A stretch of DNA of 64,000 bases. Source: Pisolithus tinctorius (taxonomy: Eukaryota; Basidiomycota; Agaricomycetes; Boletales; Pisolithaceae). This document shows positions 11,393-21,846 of this stretch, in pieces; position 1 is the first letter of the stretch, and every line of letters starts with the position of its first letter. The notes under the pieces are model-generated. The model ran no database searches. It saw nothing but the letters and a program-made list of their open reading frames with translations, and had not been told where the DNA came from. Position numbers and translations under genes: made by a program. The stretch covers positions 461,695-525,694 of the forward strand of contig JANFAH010000048.1 in NCBI GenBank assembly GCA_024663395.1, written 5' to 3'.

Positions 11393-14003
11393 CTGATATG
11401 CCTTGTGAGCAAGTCCGATCTGTTGTTCACTCTAATAATGTTTTTAGCATCATCTGAGTTGATGCAGAGCGTGCCATCTCAGTACTAGTCCGGTTACAAG
11501 ACTACCATTTCAGGCAGTCGTCTCCTCCAGCACCGGATGACCTTCAAAGTACAACTTGGAGTCTCCATGGGAGCTTGACTTGGTGAGATACGTCACTACT
11601 ACCTAGCGCTAGCTCTACAGCAGCAATCACCAAGAACAAGACGTTCAAAGGGAAAGGCCAGGCAGAGCCCATCGAGATCGGGAATTACTAACATAACTAG
11701 TGTATTTATTACACCGTCTTGTACCTGGCTGACTACACCCCGTACAACCTGGTATCCACGGAACTAGCCGCGGGTCAAGTAAGGCTATGGATGAAGGCCT
11801 GCCCTCTCATGAACCCACGGGTATCCCCATGGCTTGGTACAAGGAGCAAAAACTTGAAGGCCAGCTTCACTTCTGTCATTTAACAATCAGCGTATGCATG
11901 GCTCATCCTTATCAAATCATAAAACATCATACATGCGTCCTCGGTTCCGTCGACTTTCAAGCACGCGTCTCCTTGTGTATGCCCTCTAAAATCCAAATTC
12001 TCATGGCATACGCCCCACAGATTCTCCTCACATAAGCCAACAATATCAATATCCTGTTACTGAGCCCTCGTTGAGTTTTGACGTACCTGTCCGCGCTTCA
12101 TGGTATCGTCGAGCGCTCACGAATAGTGTTTGCCAGAGTTCCACATGCCCGACCGGACTACCTCACAGTAGACATAGGCGCCCTATCTCGGAGGTGTTGC
12201 AGACGGACGGCAAACGGATGACATCGGGGTTGGTGGTAAGGCCTGTTTGCAACCCAAGTACAGCTATTGCAATGTTGGAGGGTTTCTGAAGGTGTACCTG
12301 CACTTGAGTGGCGGTCGCGTACGAAGTCGGTGGCCGCTTCGAGAGTGCTAACCATAACTGCCCGTGCCCGGAACCCGTAAGAAATAGCCCCTCTGTAAGG
12401 GAAGACCTTCTTCCGATTGGTCAGGCGTTGGGAAACTACGAACGTTACAGACGGTGAGGGCCTAAACTGAGCCAGGCCCGAAAAACACCCCAGCCGCTGC
12501 ATGACGGTAAAAGTCATGATTTAGAAATTCGCCACGTCAAGATATGAGTGTTCTCACCTGTCGTGAGTGCCTAAGTGACTGAAAGGCGTAAAGGCGTCAA
12601 TAAGACTGGTCTGCGCAGAACGTTTTCTTGAACTCGACTGTGACCGGGTGCCGCCTTACAGCCTCATATTCCCGACTAGGTTGATGCACTCGTGCGGACA
12701 CTACTGCTGGACAACTCTGCGCAGATACGCAGACTATGTCGACCTGGCGAGATCACCTCGTGTAACGCAATTCACTCCAGCAGCGCCTGATGCAGGAACT
12801 GTCCTAGTTCCACGATGCCTGCTTGCATCACTCCTTTGCAATTCTTTGTATTCCGGTGTGCTCCACACATAGTCGCGCAGATCGCCACTGCCTCGACACT
12901 TTCATGTCCAGAACGTGCCACAACCATCCTCTCCTATGTAATGCCTGCGTCATTCGAGCAGATGGAAAGATCATATTTTCCTTCGGGGATTGGGGATGTA
13001 AGTGCGCAAACACTCCCCTTGCTCTCAAATGCTTCTCGTGAACCGTTTGAATCATTATAATCTGTACTGTCAGGAATCGTTCACGGTATTGTTATATTTT
13101 CAGTGATACGTCGCAGCCAAACCAATACATAGATCAAACTCACGTGTGGCATTTTCTTCGCTGAATTTTCCCGAAGCCAAGATGAAGCTGAGGGCTATCA
13201 GCGAGCGAATAGGCATCAAAAGCCACACTGTTGGGGTGCAGAGGCTGTCAAGGCACAAGCTGCGATTCTGTACATCAGAGATTACGCCATCACTAGACAC
13301 GAGCGAGAACCGTCCTAGTGAGACATCACTAACTCGACGACCGTCAGCGACAGGTCCGAAATGGTTCTGACGACAGAACATGCGCGTGCTAGTCTTATAT
13401 GAGGGCTAATGGCCCTGGGGCCGCTTGATTGGACATCACTGGGAGAATGCGTGTGGTCGTTAGACACTCAGGCTCAAGGATTGTGCTTGAGGGGCGAGAT
13501 CACATCGAACTACCACCACCCCCATGACCTTCCTTCCGGAACGTCGAATAGTAATGTTCGTGGCATTATTCATGGGAGTAAACCTGAAGAACATAATCGT
13601 TTGCACTTCTTGCTTGGGCGAGTGCAGACACATCCCTCTGATACGAAGTGGAGACTCGAGAGATGGCGTCAAAGCCTAATGAAACCCGCGTTTTCGCTCG
13701 ATGCCTCCTCTGACGTGGTGTGTGAATTGGTTTTTGCGCCGTTCATCGTTTTTGTGTCCTTGCGATGATCTTCTCGTATAGCTGTAGCTGTTCATAGTTG
13801 CGCGAGCGTCCGAGGCGACACTTGCAGCGCCAGACCCAGAACCCAGTTCATTATCCGCGTCAAGTCCTGCCAGTGCCAGTGGCGTCACTTGTCATACCAT
13901 ACACCTGCATGTCTTGAAGCACTGCTTTGCAGCCAGGGTGGCGTCGTCTTCCACTCGATTCTCATTCGACTCACTCGAAATCCCAGCACCCGTCGCTCGC
14001 CAG
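11393..14003. other. Intergenic region without recognised gene
   Basis: Both strands contain only short overlapping frames (up to about 120 codons) without recognisable motifs, paired splice signals or repeats. The longest minus-strand frame (12158-12517) and plus-strand frame (13409-13768) look like chance. The segment just before 14004 should include the promoter of the P-loop gene. Confidence 0.45.
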
Positions 14004-14801
14004 ATGGGTCTCTTCGATTTTTTGCGCAAGCGTAGGAGAATGGGTATTTTGCCGGAGGATATCGTAGTGTTGTGAGGGTTGCATTGTCATCTCTGGTGGC
14101 GCAGTAACATTGAGCTTGCAACTAGCATTATAGGTCCTTCAGGCTCCGGGAAGAGCTGGGTAATATTAGCCTGCGCTATTGCTTATCCTGGATTAAAATC
14201 TAATGATCCACTCTAGTTTTTGAGCACCCTGTTGCAAAATCCAAACGTCCACACCCTCGTTAAGGTCAGCAGAGAACACAAGCCCAGTGAGGTCCATGCG
14301 GTAAGGTGCCGTTTTGAAGGGATACCGAACGACATCCTCCTCGTGGACACTCCGTCATTTTACGTTGATTATGGTCCGGATGCAGAGGCAACTTTGAAAA
14401 AATGGATGGATTCCAAGTAAGACATGGTGTTTTATTCCGTGTGGTGGATAGCCTATCTGTCCAGCGATACGAAGGAGAGCTGGGCAATTGGGATTTTGTA
14501 TATGCATAACATTGCATCGAACCTCTACGACGACAATCTTCGGTTGTTGAAGCACATCGGGGCATTCCGACGTACGTGCCGGAGAGATCTCTCACGCAGC
14601 ACCGTTTACGTTGTCCCGAGTGTGGCTTCGGAGGTAAGGCTTTCTTCTGGGAGGATCGAAGCATCCATGTCACGACTGCAACGTGAGGCAGCGGAAGGAG
14701 GTACATTAATGTATGCGACGTTGTTTGACGGGAAACCAGAGATCGCGTGGGGCATCATGCAGGGACTATTTAATAATATGGAGCCCTGCACTCAAGTATA
14801 G
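14004..14801 (+). CDS. P-loop GTPase-like (AIG1/G-domain type) protein
   Basis: This is a small nucleotide-binding protein of a fungal P-loop family related to AIG1/septin-like G domains; its cellular role is unknown. Exon 1 (MGLFDFLRKRRRMGILPEDI) joins by splicing to VVFIIGPSGSGKSW, a good Walker A motif. Exon 3 has FLSTLLQNPNVHTLVKVSRE and the Walker B/G3-like segment DILLVDTPSFYVDYG. The last exon continues WAIGILYMHNIASNLYDDN, STVYVVPSVASEVRL and ends near FNNMEPCTQV. Three short introns fit GT-AG. After the TAG at 14801 the next frame stays open and protein-like for about 25 codons (DEIRRILERQV onward) to a TAG at 14878. The true C terminus may therefore lie there and be lost through a one-base shift. 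The residue after the P-loop Lys-Ser is Trp, where Thr/Ser-Phe is more usual. Confidence 0.75.
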
Positions 14802-15825
14802 ACGAGATCAGGAGAATTCTAGAGAGACAGGTGCAAGTCACGGCTTTCGATGTCTCATCCCTCCCAGAATTTGTGTAGAGATGGCATAAATGTTTGCTCC
14901 CATGTCACTAGTACTTCTATTTCACTGTCAATGATATGCTACCTCGTGTAAGTTCTTAGTACACAATCTCCCTGCTCTGCAAGCCCTGTTCTCTGTTTCT
15001 CTGTTCTATTTTGCTTCCGTTGATTTTGCAACTGTTTGTGCTGTAACTTCAGCGCCCATGATGCGTTGAACGTTGGTCAGTAGTACCATGTCAAGTGGTT
15101 TGCCTATCGACGACAACTCACTTCAAGGAGTCCACGAACGGATAGTCTCTCCTAGGCAAGCCAAAGACTCGACGAAAAAAAAAGACCAATAGGAAGAGCG
15201 ATTAGCTCCTCGAAATGGGAAGTAGACGATCCGTAAAACAAATTTTGCAGCACGGAAGCCGATATCGGCCTCGTCCAAACTTAACTGGGCCTGCAGCCCG
15301 GAGAACCGAGCGTCTGCTAATGATGTGGAATGCATCCATGTTCTTTCGCAATTCTTAACAACATCTGCGATCCCCGACGTCGCAAGTGTTTAATACGTCC
15401 AGGATGGAAAACGGCGGATTTTGGGACTTACCCCACCGTTATTGACAAACCTTGGCAGTATTACTAACCAGAATCCTCGTCATTTCTTCGGTGGATTCTG
15501 CCTGTCCCGTAATGAGGGCTGGAGGCGGCGACAATGAGGGAGGTTGGTCTCAGCTCTCGGACATTCGTAGGGGTGATGTGCTATGGCAGCAGACGATGCG
15601 CCGGTTTCAAGTTGCTCTCGCAGAACTCTTAGATCGTCGGACCCTCCAATAAGACGGATCATCATAATTCGCCTGCAGGTGACATTAATTTTCGATGCTG
15701 ACATGTGTAGCACAATACCCGTTCTCCTTTGGTATGGTGTGTGACTACCCTCCGAGTCGTCTCCAAGTTTGTATCGAGTCAGGGTAAATCCGTATCCATG
15801 ATCGCCATTTGACAGCTCGTACATG
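14802..15825. other. Flank with COQ8-downstream duplicated block
   Basis: 14802-14878 holds the possible frameshifted end of the P-loop gene. About 15370-15825 is the parent copy of the block that is duplicated at 10785-11110. On the minus strand an ATG two bases beyond the COQ8 stop opens MYELSNGDHGYGFTLTRYKL, which continues in frame for about 130 codons but has no recognised domain. Nothing else is evident. Confidence 0.4.
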
Positions 15826-18196
15826 TCAACGACCAAATCGATATCCGCTCGTGATCCTATCCCAAAGCTCCCTCGCATCTACAACAGCACGGAGCCTCGT
15901 AGCCAGTAAGAATCCACCGCTGAGTTTACTTTTGATATTATATGTCAATCAGTAAAGAGAACTCTTCGTCGTCAAACGAGCTCACCGGTTGAGGCTATAC
16001 GTCTCGCGAGGCGGAGGGGTGAGGCGATGTCTCAGCATAACGGGGATATAGGCTCGAATTTGCGCTGTGATGTCCACCCATTGCGACCCAGGCCCGAAGG
16101 CGAAGGGCTGCGGGGTGGAATCCCTGAAAGGCGTTGCGAGCAGGATCATAGAATTGATGTGGGCATCGAGCATTGTCTGGTCACTGAGATGAATGCCGTC
16201 GTAGGTTTGGGATAGGAGAAAACGGACCTGGTCCTCCTGTCCCGTAAGATATCCAAGCTCGAGACTCCAGTGAGCACAAGCGTCATGGTCTTCCGCAGCC
16301 GCAGCTTGGAGCAGGTGGAGCCACTTGTCCATAAATTCCTTTGTATATTCGCGCGTGGCACCAAAGTCAATAAGGGAAATCTAATAGAACGCCAGTACGT
16401 CCTGCACATCCAACAAAAAACAAACTATGGCAGACCTGCTTCGTTTCGGAGTTCCACAAGAAATTCGTCCAGTTGGGATCGGTCTGCATCATCCGAAATT
16501 CAAAAAGCTCTCTCAGGCAAAGTTCCATGATTCTCGAAGCAATCTACAAAGTGTAAAGTAATCAGAGTGGGCTGCTAGTGCTTTGCAATTCATAGGTACA
16601 CACCTCGTTCCGATCTGTCTGAGGCAAAGTTGAGATGGATGCGTCCCCCATAGCCACACCATCGACCTGCTCCATGACGAGAACACGTTCAGTACTACCT
16701 TCCCACACCCAGGGTATCTTAAATCTTGCGTCGTTACCGAGAAGTTCGGGAGTGCGATATTTCCGTAAGAAATCTGCCTCTCGTGCATAATTACATTCAT
16801 CAGCCAACTCTTCTTTCATGACCTGCAGATAATATGGGAAGGTGTTGCAGCTTAGGCACGGCGAGTGGGCGATCGATGGGTCTCACATGAATCGTCCGGT
16901 CGAGAAAGAGTCCCTTTGGAAGGAGTTTTCCAGCAGTTAACAGCATCTTGACGTACCCGAGGTCGCTATCTATGGAATCTGCAATATTGGGAAACTGTAC
17001 CTTTACGGCGACACGTTCCTCGCGTCCCGTAGGTGAGGCTGAGGCGGCTAGAATGGCATGATGCACTTGTCCAATAGAGGCAGCAGCGAAGGGTATGCGC
17101 TCAAAGGAAACAAAATTGTTCGCCCACCGCGGGCCAAGGGAAGCCTCCATGACTTTCTACGACATGGATGAGGTTTTCCGGCGAAAGTATGAGTGGTCAA
17201 TCACCTCCATTTGCCAGTCAGGCATGTAGTGCGCACTATTTTGCACTCTGCGGAATATCTCATCTAGGTCAGGCGGTAGAACATGGGTGTCTGTGAGTGG
17301 GATAAAACTTCCGGAGTGTTTAACCTAGAACATTTTCAAACCTTGTATACTCATGAATTGACCAAGCTTCAGAGCTGCCCCTCGCATTTGTGAAAGCTTC
17401 GAGACAAGCCGTTTGATGTTGGCCTCCGTCATGATCAGGGACGAATGCTGACCATCAGAGCCACCCGGGGAGGTGGTGGAACGACGGAGGAACTCCGTGG
17501 CGGCACCATAACCCAAAGATGCTGCAAGACCTGCCCACCATGGTCACATATCAGCATTGCATTGTACTCACACACGTTTTCTACACACCTCCGTAATGAA
17601 AAATACGACCAACGCGCGATGAAGGAACCTTTGACGACTGGAGAAGCGGTGATACATGAGGCTGCATTGGAGTTGACTCCATAGACTCTGCCCCATGGTC
17701 TGAACGCTTGGATAGCCCGAGTTAGTAGGTGTGCCAAGCCTTACGCGACGTGCAACACAGCTATGCCCACTATGAAACAAGTACTTACTTGGACATTGGG
17801 CACAAAGTCTTGGTCCGCCTCAGCGTCTGAAAGAGCACGCGAGTTTTCGCGCCGTGTTAGTAGTACTGGCTCAAGTTCGTCTCTTGAGGTGACGACAGCG
17901 CCCTCCCTGAGTGATGGTTGAGGTATCTCAGCTGGTCCTTCTTGGACGTTTGCAGACAACGCTGCCTCTGGCAAAGCGACTGGAACGACTGTTTCCTCCA
18001 CGCGTAGCAGGCTTGAAGGTAGGGATTCCTGCAGTTTAGCTCTGTCTCTCCTCAATGTATCCTTCGGCACATGCGACTTTGTCACGGTGGTAGGCTTGAG
18101 TAGCCCCTGGCCACTTCGGATTTGTGCTGCGCGAAGTGCGATATCCACGACGGAGTGCGCTACGCAAAGCCATCCGAAAACAAGTCCAGGTGGCAT
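15826..18196 (-). CDS. COQ8: COQ8/ADCK atypical kinase of ubiquinone synthesis
   Basis: This mitochondrial UbiB/ABC1 protein is an ATPase/atypical kinase that supports the coenzyme Q synthesis complex. The N terminus [20 protein letters not shown] is followed by a low-complexity linker. The conserved region begins [17 protein letters not shown], then [17 protein letters not shown] and the KxGQ segment ([11 protein letters not shown]). Further exons give [17 protein letters not shown] and HYMPDWQME. The Ala-rich loop [11 protein letters not shown] replaces the usual Gly-rich loop and is diagnostic. VAVKVQFPN holds the Lys of VAVK, followed by [40 protein letters not shown] and the metal-binding [10 protein letters not shown]. 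The last exon is [11 protein letters not shown] to YRFGR. About ten introns; an intron with a perfect TACTAAC-type branch site precedes RSDHGAES. Length is about 630 residues by rough exon sum. It is divergent from the gene at 18485 across about 290 bases. Confidence 0.92.
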
Positions 18197-18484
18197 CCAA
18201 CGGCGTGTATGGCGTTCTGTAATGGATTATTTGGAGGCAAGTAAATTCGCGAAGACGTTTTCCGAGTCGCGAGCCACAGCCACCCGACGGCATCAAGCAA
18301 CGGTGGATATCACAGAGACTGCACAGGGTTGTCTGTTTCGACAATGCAGACCCAACCGAATCACAACCCAAACCTGACAAGATACGTGGTACGAAGGTCA
18401 GTGTGTGTCGTTTCACACTCTGGCATCGCGATCGACCGCATCCCGCGATTGCCAGCTCAGATGTGATATCCGACTTGCGCGTTA

Positions 18485-19523
18485 ATGTTTTCGAGGAAAG
18501 CTCAGACAAAGTCATCTGGTATAAAGTACGTCTTTTTCGAAATCAACCACGTAGGTCTAATCCCTCAAGTGGGTAAAAGGAAAGATTCCTTTCGGACGAG
18601 GAGATCGTCGAGCATTTCGTCGTACGTAAAAAGGGATTAGCCCATCGTCCGCCTTTAACGTGTCTGCAGCATAACCAAACTTCGACCGTACTCTGGACCA
18701 TTCATAGGCCAAAACGGGGGTGGTATATTCGTGTTCGGTCACCGGCCTTTCCGCCGGGAGTGTTCATCTCTCTCCTTCCCGTGCCTCGCTCGTCGCCTGA
18801 TTACACGGATGCTGCCTTGTATTTCTCCTGTCGCACAAACAGCCTCCCTTCATCCCCTCCATCCACCTCTATTTCACCTACGAAGTCCGGAGCCTCCCGT
18901 GACAGCGTTGACTCGGACGCTACAGTGGTGCATTCGTACCCTCCTACACCTCCTGTTGCGCCTGTTGTAGTCACGCCGCCTTCCCCACCCTCACTTGATG
19001 CGAAACTCAACGAAATAGGTTCCGCGCTTCCAAAGAACGTGGGACCGCAAGCCAGACCGATCCCCTCACGAATCGCTCAGTTTCTCCTTGCACCTCACTC
19101 CACTCCTCATATACCTGCCCCGCAACAGACGGATCACACTTCGTTTATCACACGCGCTGTATCTTTGTTCAAGAACCATAAGCCGTCCCATTCGTTGTCG
19201 TTCACACTCACTCCCACGGATAACATTCGGAAGATACAGTCTACTGGGTCTTCCCAGTCTCACCATCTGATTCCGCAAACCCCGACACCTTTATTGGTAT
19301 TTCACGACACGACGCCCGTGTTGACCTTCCGATCCATGAGTGGACTGCTAGAAATAAACCGGGCTGAAGAACGCATGTTAGGCGTCGAGACGAGCTTTTG
19401 GATTGCCATTTCTCTAAGTTACCTTGAATTTTTGGAGGATAGAGAGGTGAGTGGTCCGTGTTCGCTTTGTTCTCCCTTGACGTTTGGATCCTCCAGAGTT
19501 ACCTGGCTGCAATGACTGATTAA
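18485..19523 (+). CDS. Conserved fungal protein with an in-frame TAA
   Basis: I do not know the function. Exon 1 reads MFSRKAQTKSSGIK, spliced (gtacgt...acgtag) to SNPSSG. An in-frame TAA at 18574-18576 follows, and then the same frame continues, strongly protein-like: KERFLSDEEIVEHFVVRKKG, LAHRPPLTCLQHNQ, TVLWTIHRPKRGWYIRVRSP, AFPPGVFISLLPVPRS. A Pro/Ser-rich linker comes next, then the end block LEINRAEERMLGVETSFWIA, LSYLEFLEDRE and, after one intron, SYLAAMTD. There is no other in-frame ATG before the linker, so translation from a downstream start would lose the conserved N-terminal half. The TAA is either a true nonsense mutation, an assembly error, or removed by a splice I could not place (no donor of the right phase is visible). 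It diverges from COQ8. Confidence 0.65.
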
Positions 19524-19767
19524 AGTTTACTTGGGACGATACCCCTTGCATTTTTTATTTTCTCTGAATTCCATGTGTTTGGGCCACATAATGGTATTTT
19601 TGTTTGGACTGACGGTGATAGATAGCGTTTTTAGAGCCCTAACATGGGGTTAGGGTTCTGCACGTGTTTGTTTTATTGTCACGTGATGGTTCTTGTCACG
19701 CAACTTCAAGCCACGCCTTCTTTCCAAACACTTCTTATATCAAACTACGCCAACTTACCACTTCAAA

Positions 19768-20776
19768 ATGGTACGCAATCTGCAAGAACGATGTCAGCGT
19801 ATCAGGAATTCACGTCTATTCTGCGTTATAGTCTGTTTCACCTGCAACCATGCGTCGGTTGATGCGAGAGCTTACCGAACTGAAGAACGACCCACCTGAG
19901 GGCATTCGTGTCGTGACTAACGAGGAAAACATGCTAGATGTCACTGGAATCATCGAAGGGCCAGGTATGCTTTTGTTGCTTGATGGGTTTTTGCCATAGG
20001 CTGATGTCGCCACTGTGGTATAGAGGGTACACCTTATGCGGGAGGGTACTTCAAAGTTAGATTCGAGTTCACACCGGAGTTTCCGGCTGCCCCTCCGAAG
20101 TGTGCGTATCGACCAGTTCTCACCGTCAAGAATTCAGTTGATGTACTTTCTAGGTTGGTTTACCACGAAAATATTCCATCCGAACGTGTCGTCCCAAGGA
20201 GAGATATGCGTGAACACGTTGAAGAAGGATTGGAAGTCGACCTATGGCATTGGTCATATCCTTGTGACTGTGAAATGTCTTTTGATTTTCCCCAATCCTG
20301 AGTCGGCGCTTGACGAGGAGGCGGGTAGGCTGCTGCTGGAAGATTATGAGAGCTATTGTTCACGGGCGAAACTCATTACAAGCGTGCATGCCACACCGCG
20401 TACGAGGCCTCCAGAATTCGAAACGCCAGCACCAGTGAACCCCGAGGAGGGCGATTCGATTCCCCCGTCGACAGCGGTGGCGCCTTTACCAGGCGATCCG
20501 TTACCACTCCCTATACCACCTTCCGTGTCGCCGCGTAAATCGGCGTCTCCAACACCGATTGCACATCCACTTCAACCATCGTTATCCAACACTATCACGA
20601 ATTCTCTTGTGACGTCGACATCTAACAAAGAACGCGTGACTCCAATGCCATTGTCCACTGCTAACTCGAATGTTTCTGGGACGTCAGATATGACGACTGC
20701 CAAAGCGGGGAAGAGATCAGCGGCTACAGGACATTCGGGAATAGAGAAAAGGAAGAAGGCGCTGAAACGACTATGA
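19768..20776 (+). CDS. UBE2S: UBE2S-type ubiquitin-conjugating enzyme E2
   Basis: This E2 enzyme resembles UBE2S, which extends Lys11-linked ubiquitin chains on substrates of the anaphase-promoting complex. The ATG at 19768-19770 forms a one-codon exon; a 61-base intron joins it to [20 protein letters not shown]. Then come [33 protein letters not shown] and, after an intron, the catalytic exon with [20 protein letters not shown], whose Cys is the active-site residue. The fold ends with [20 protein letters not shown] and [17 protein letters not shown] Ser/Pro/Thr-rich tail of about 130 residues follows, ending in the basic KRKKALKRL. In UBE2S the last residues (ALRRL) dock on the APC/C, so the ALKRL end supports the same role. 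The tail is longer than in animals. The gene is complete. Confidence 0.9.
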
Positions 20777-21846
20777 CATCTAGCATTGCATATGTACCTC
20801 ATTGTAGTCTAGCAGTTACATAGCGTTTCTGCCTCGTAGTTCTATGACAGGAGTCGTTAGATACTGATCACTCTACCGGGTTGCACACTAGCTATGATAT
20901 AGCCCCGCCCCTCAAACGTTCGGCCCCGTTGTAGGAGTCTAGCCGTTGATGAACTCGTTTAAGTGCGCAACCAATTGTGTATATTTTCCAAACCCATCCA
21001 CGTTCATGAGCATAGCGATATTGATAGTAGTTCAAGCCCTGTGCCAACAAAGAAGATGGTCGCGATACATTGAACGTCATAGTAAAGGGGCGCCTTCCCG
21101 ACGAGGGAAGAACTAAAGCTGTTCCAAAACGCGACAATGTTGTTCGGATGGGACAACAACAGCTCTGACTCGGCGCCAATGATACGATGGCAGAGATTAC
21201 ATAAATCTAGGCTCAGATCGACGGGGCAGGTGTAGGTTGAGAGTAACCGATGAGTCTTCCTTACCTATGCCCTGCACAAGAAGTCGCTCAGTGGGAGACA
21301 ACCTGGCAAGTTGGGCTCACAGCGATTGGACTCGACGTCAGTTCGCACCTTTTCCAGCCCTAACCGTTGAGCACTGCGTACGCTGCGTACAGGACGGTGG
21401 GGTCGTTTTGAAATGCAAGCCCATTGTATCCCACCGAAGGAGTAAGAAACTGGACCGTCAGTGCGGCTCATTATTTTAAAGAGAGCTCTTGGAAGGCATG
21501 GGCATCCGATCGTCGACAGAGATTTGGGTTCCCTGTGACTTGGAATTGGGTTTCAGCACACCAGGCACTCGAAACGCTGTCGCTGGCATGACAGACAGAT
21601 GAGGTTATGAGAGGACACTGATGAATCACAATCGGCTCTTGTCGGCGTCAAAGCTGAGTTGCGCCGCGATCCCGGGATTATCCCCTCAACGTTGGTGGAC
21701 GAGGAACCCACGCTGTGGCTCCATCCCTGCCGTCATCTATCGGAATGGTATGCGATATTTAAGTCCCATGACTTAAGACCCTGCCGCAGACACTCGCATC
21801 AGTCCTGCCCGGATCTGCTTCTTTTGCCAGGGAGAATCTGAAAACG
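20777..21846. other. Intergenic region; promoter of DUF6534 copy 2
   Basis: No gene is supported; only short overlapping frames are present. TATTTAAG at 21756-21763 lies 84-91 bases before the ATG at 21847 and could be the TATA box of DUF6534 copy 2. Confidence 0.45.

Noticed and set aside
12158..12517. Minus-strand open frame of 119 codons
   Set aside because: No motif, no splice context and Ser/Arg-rich composition typical of a chance frame in GC-balanced DNA.
18036..18515. Minus-strand open frame upstream of COQ8 that could extend its N terminus
   Set aside because: It overlaps the start exon of the divergent gene, and the ATG at 18196 gives a clean N terminus that leads into the family core.
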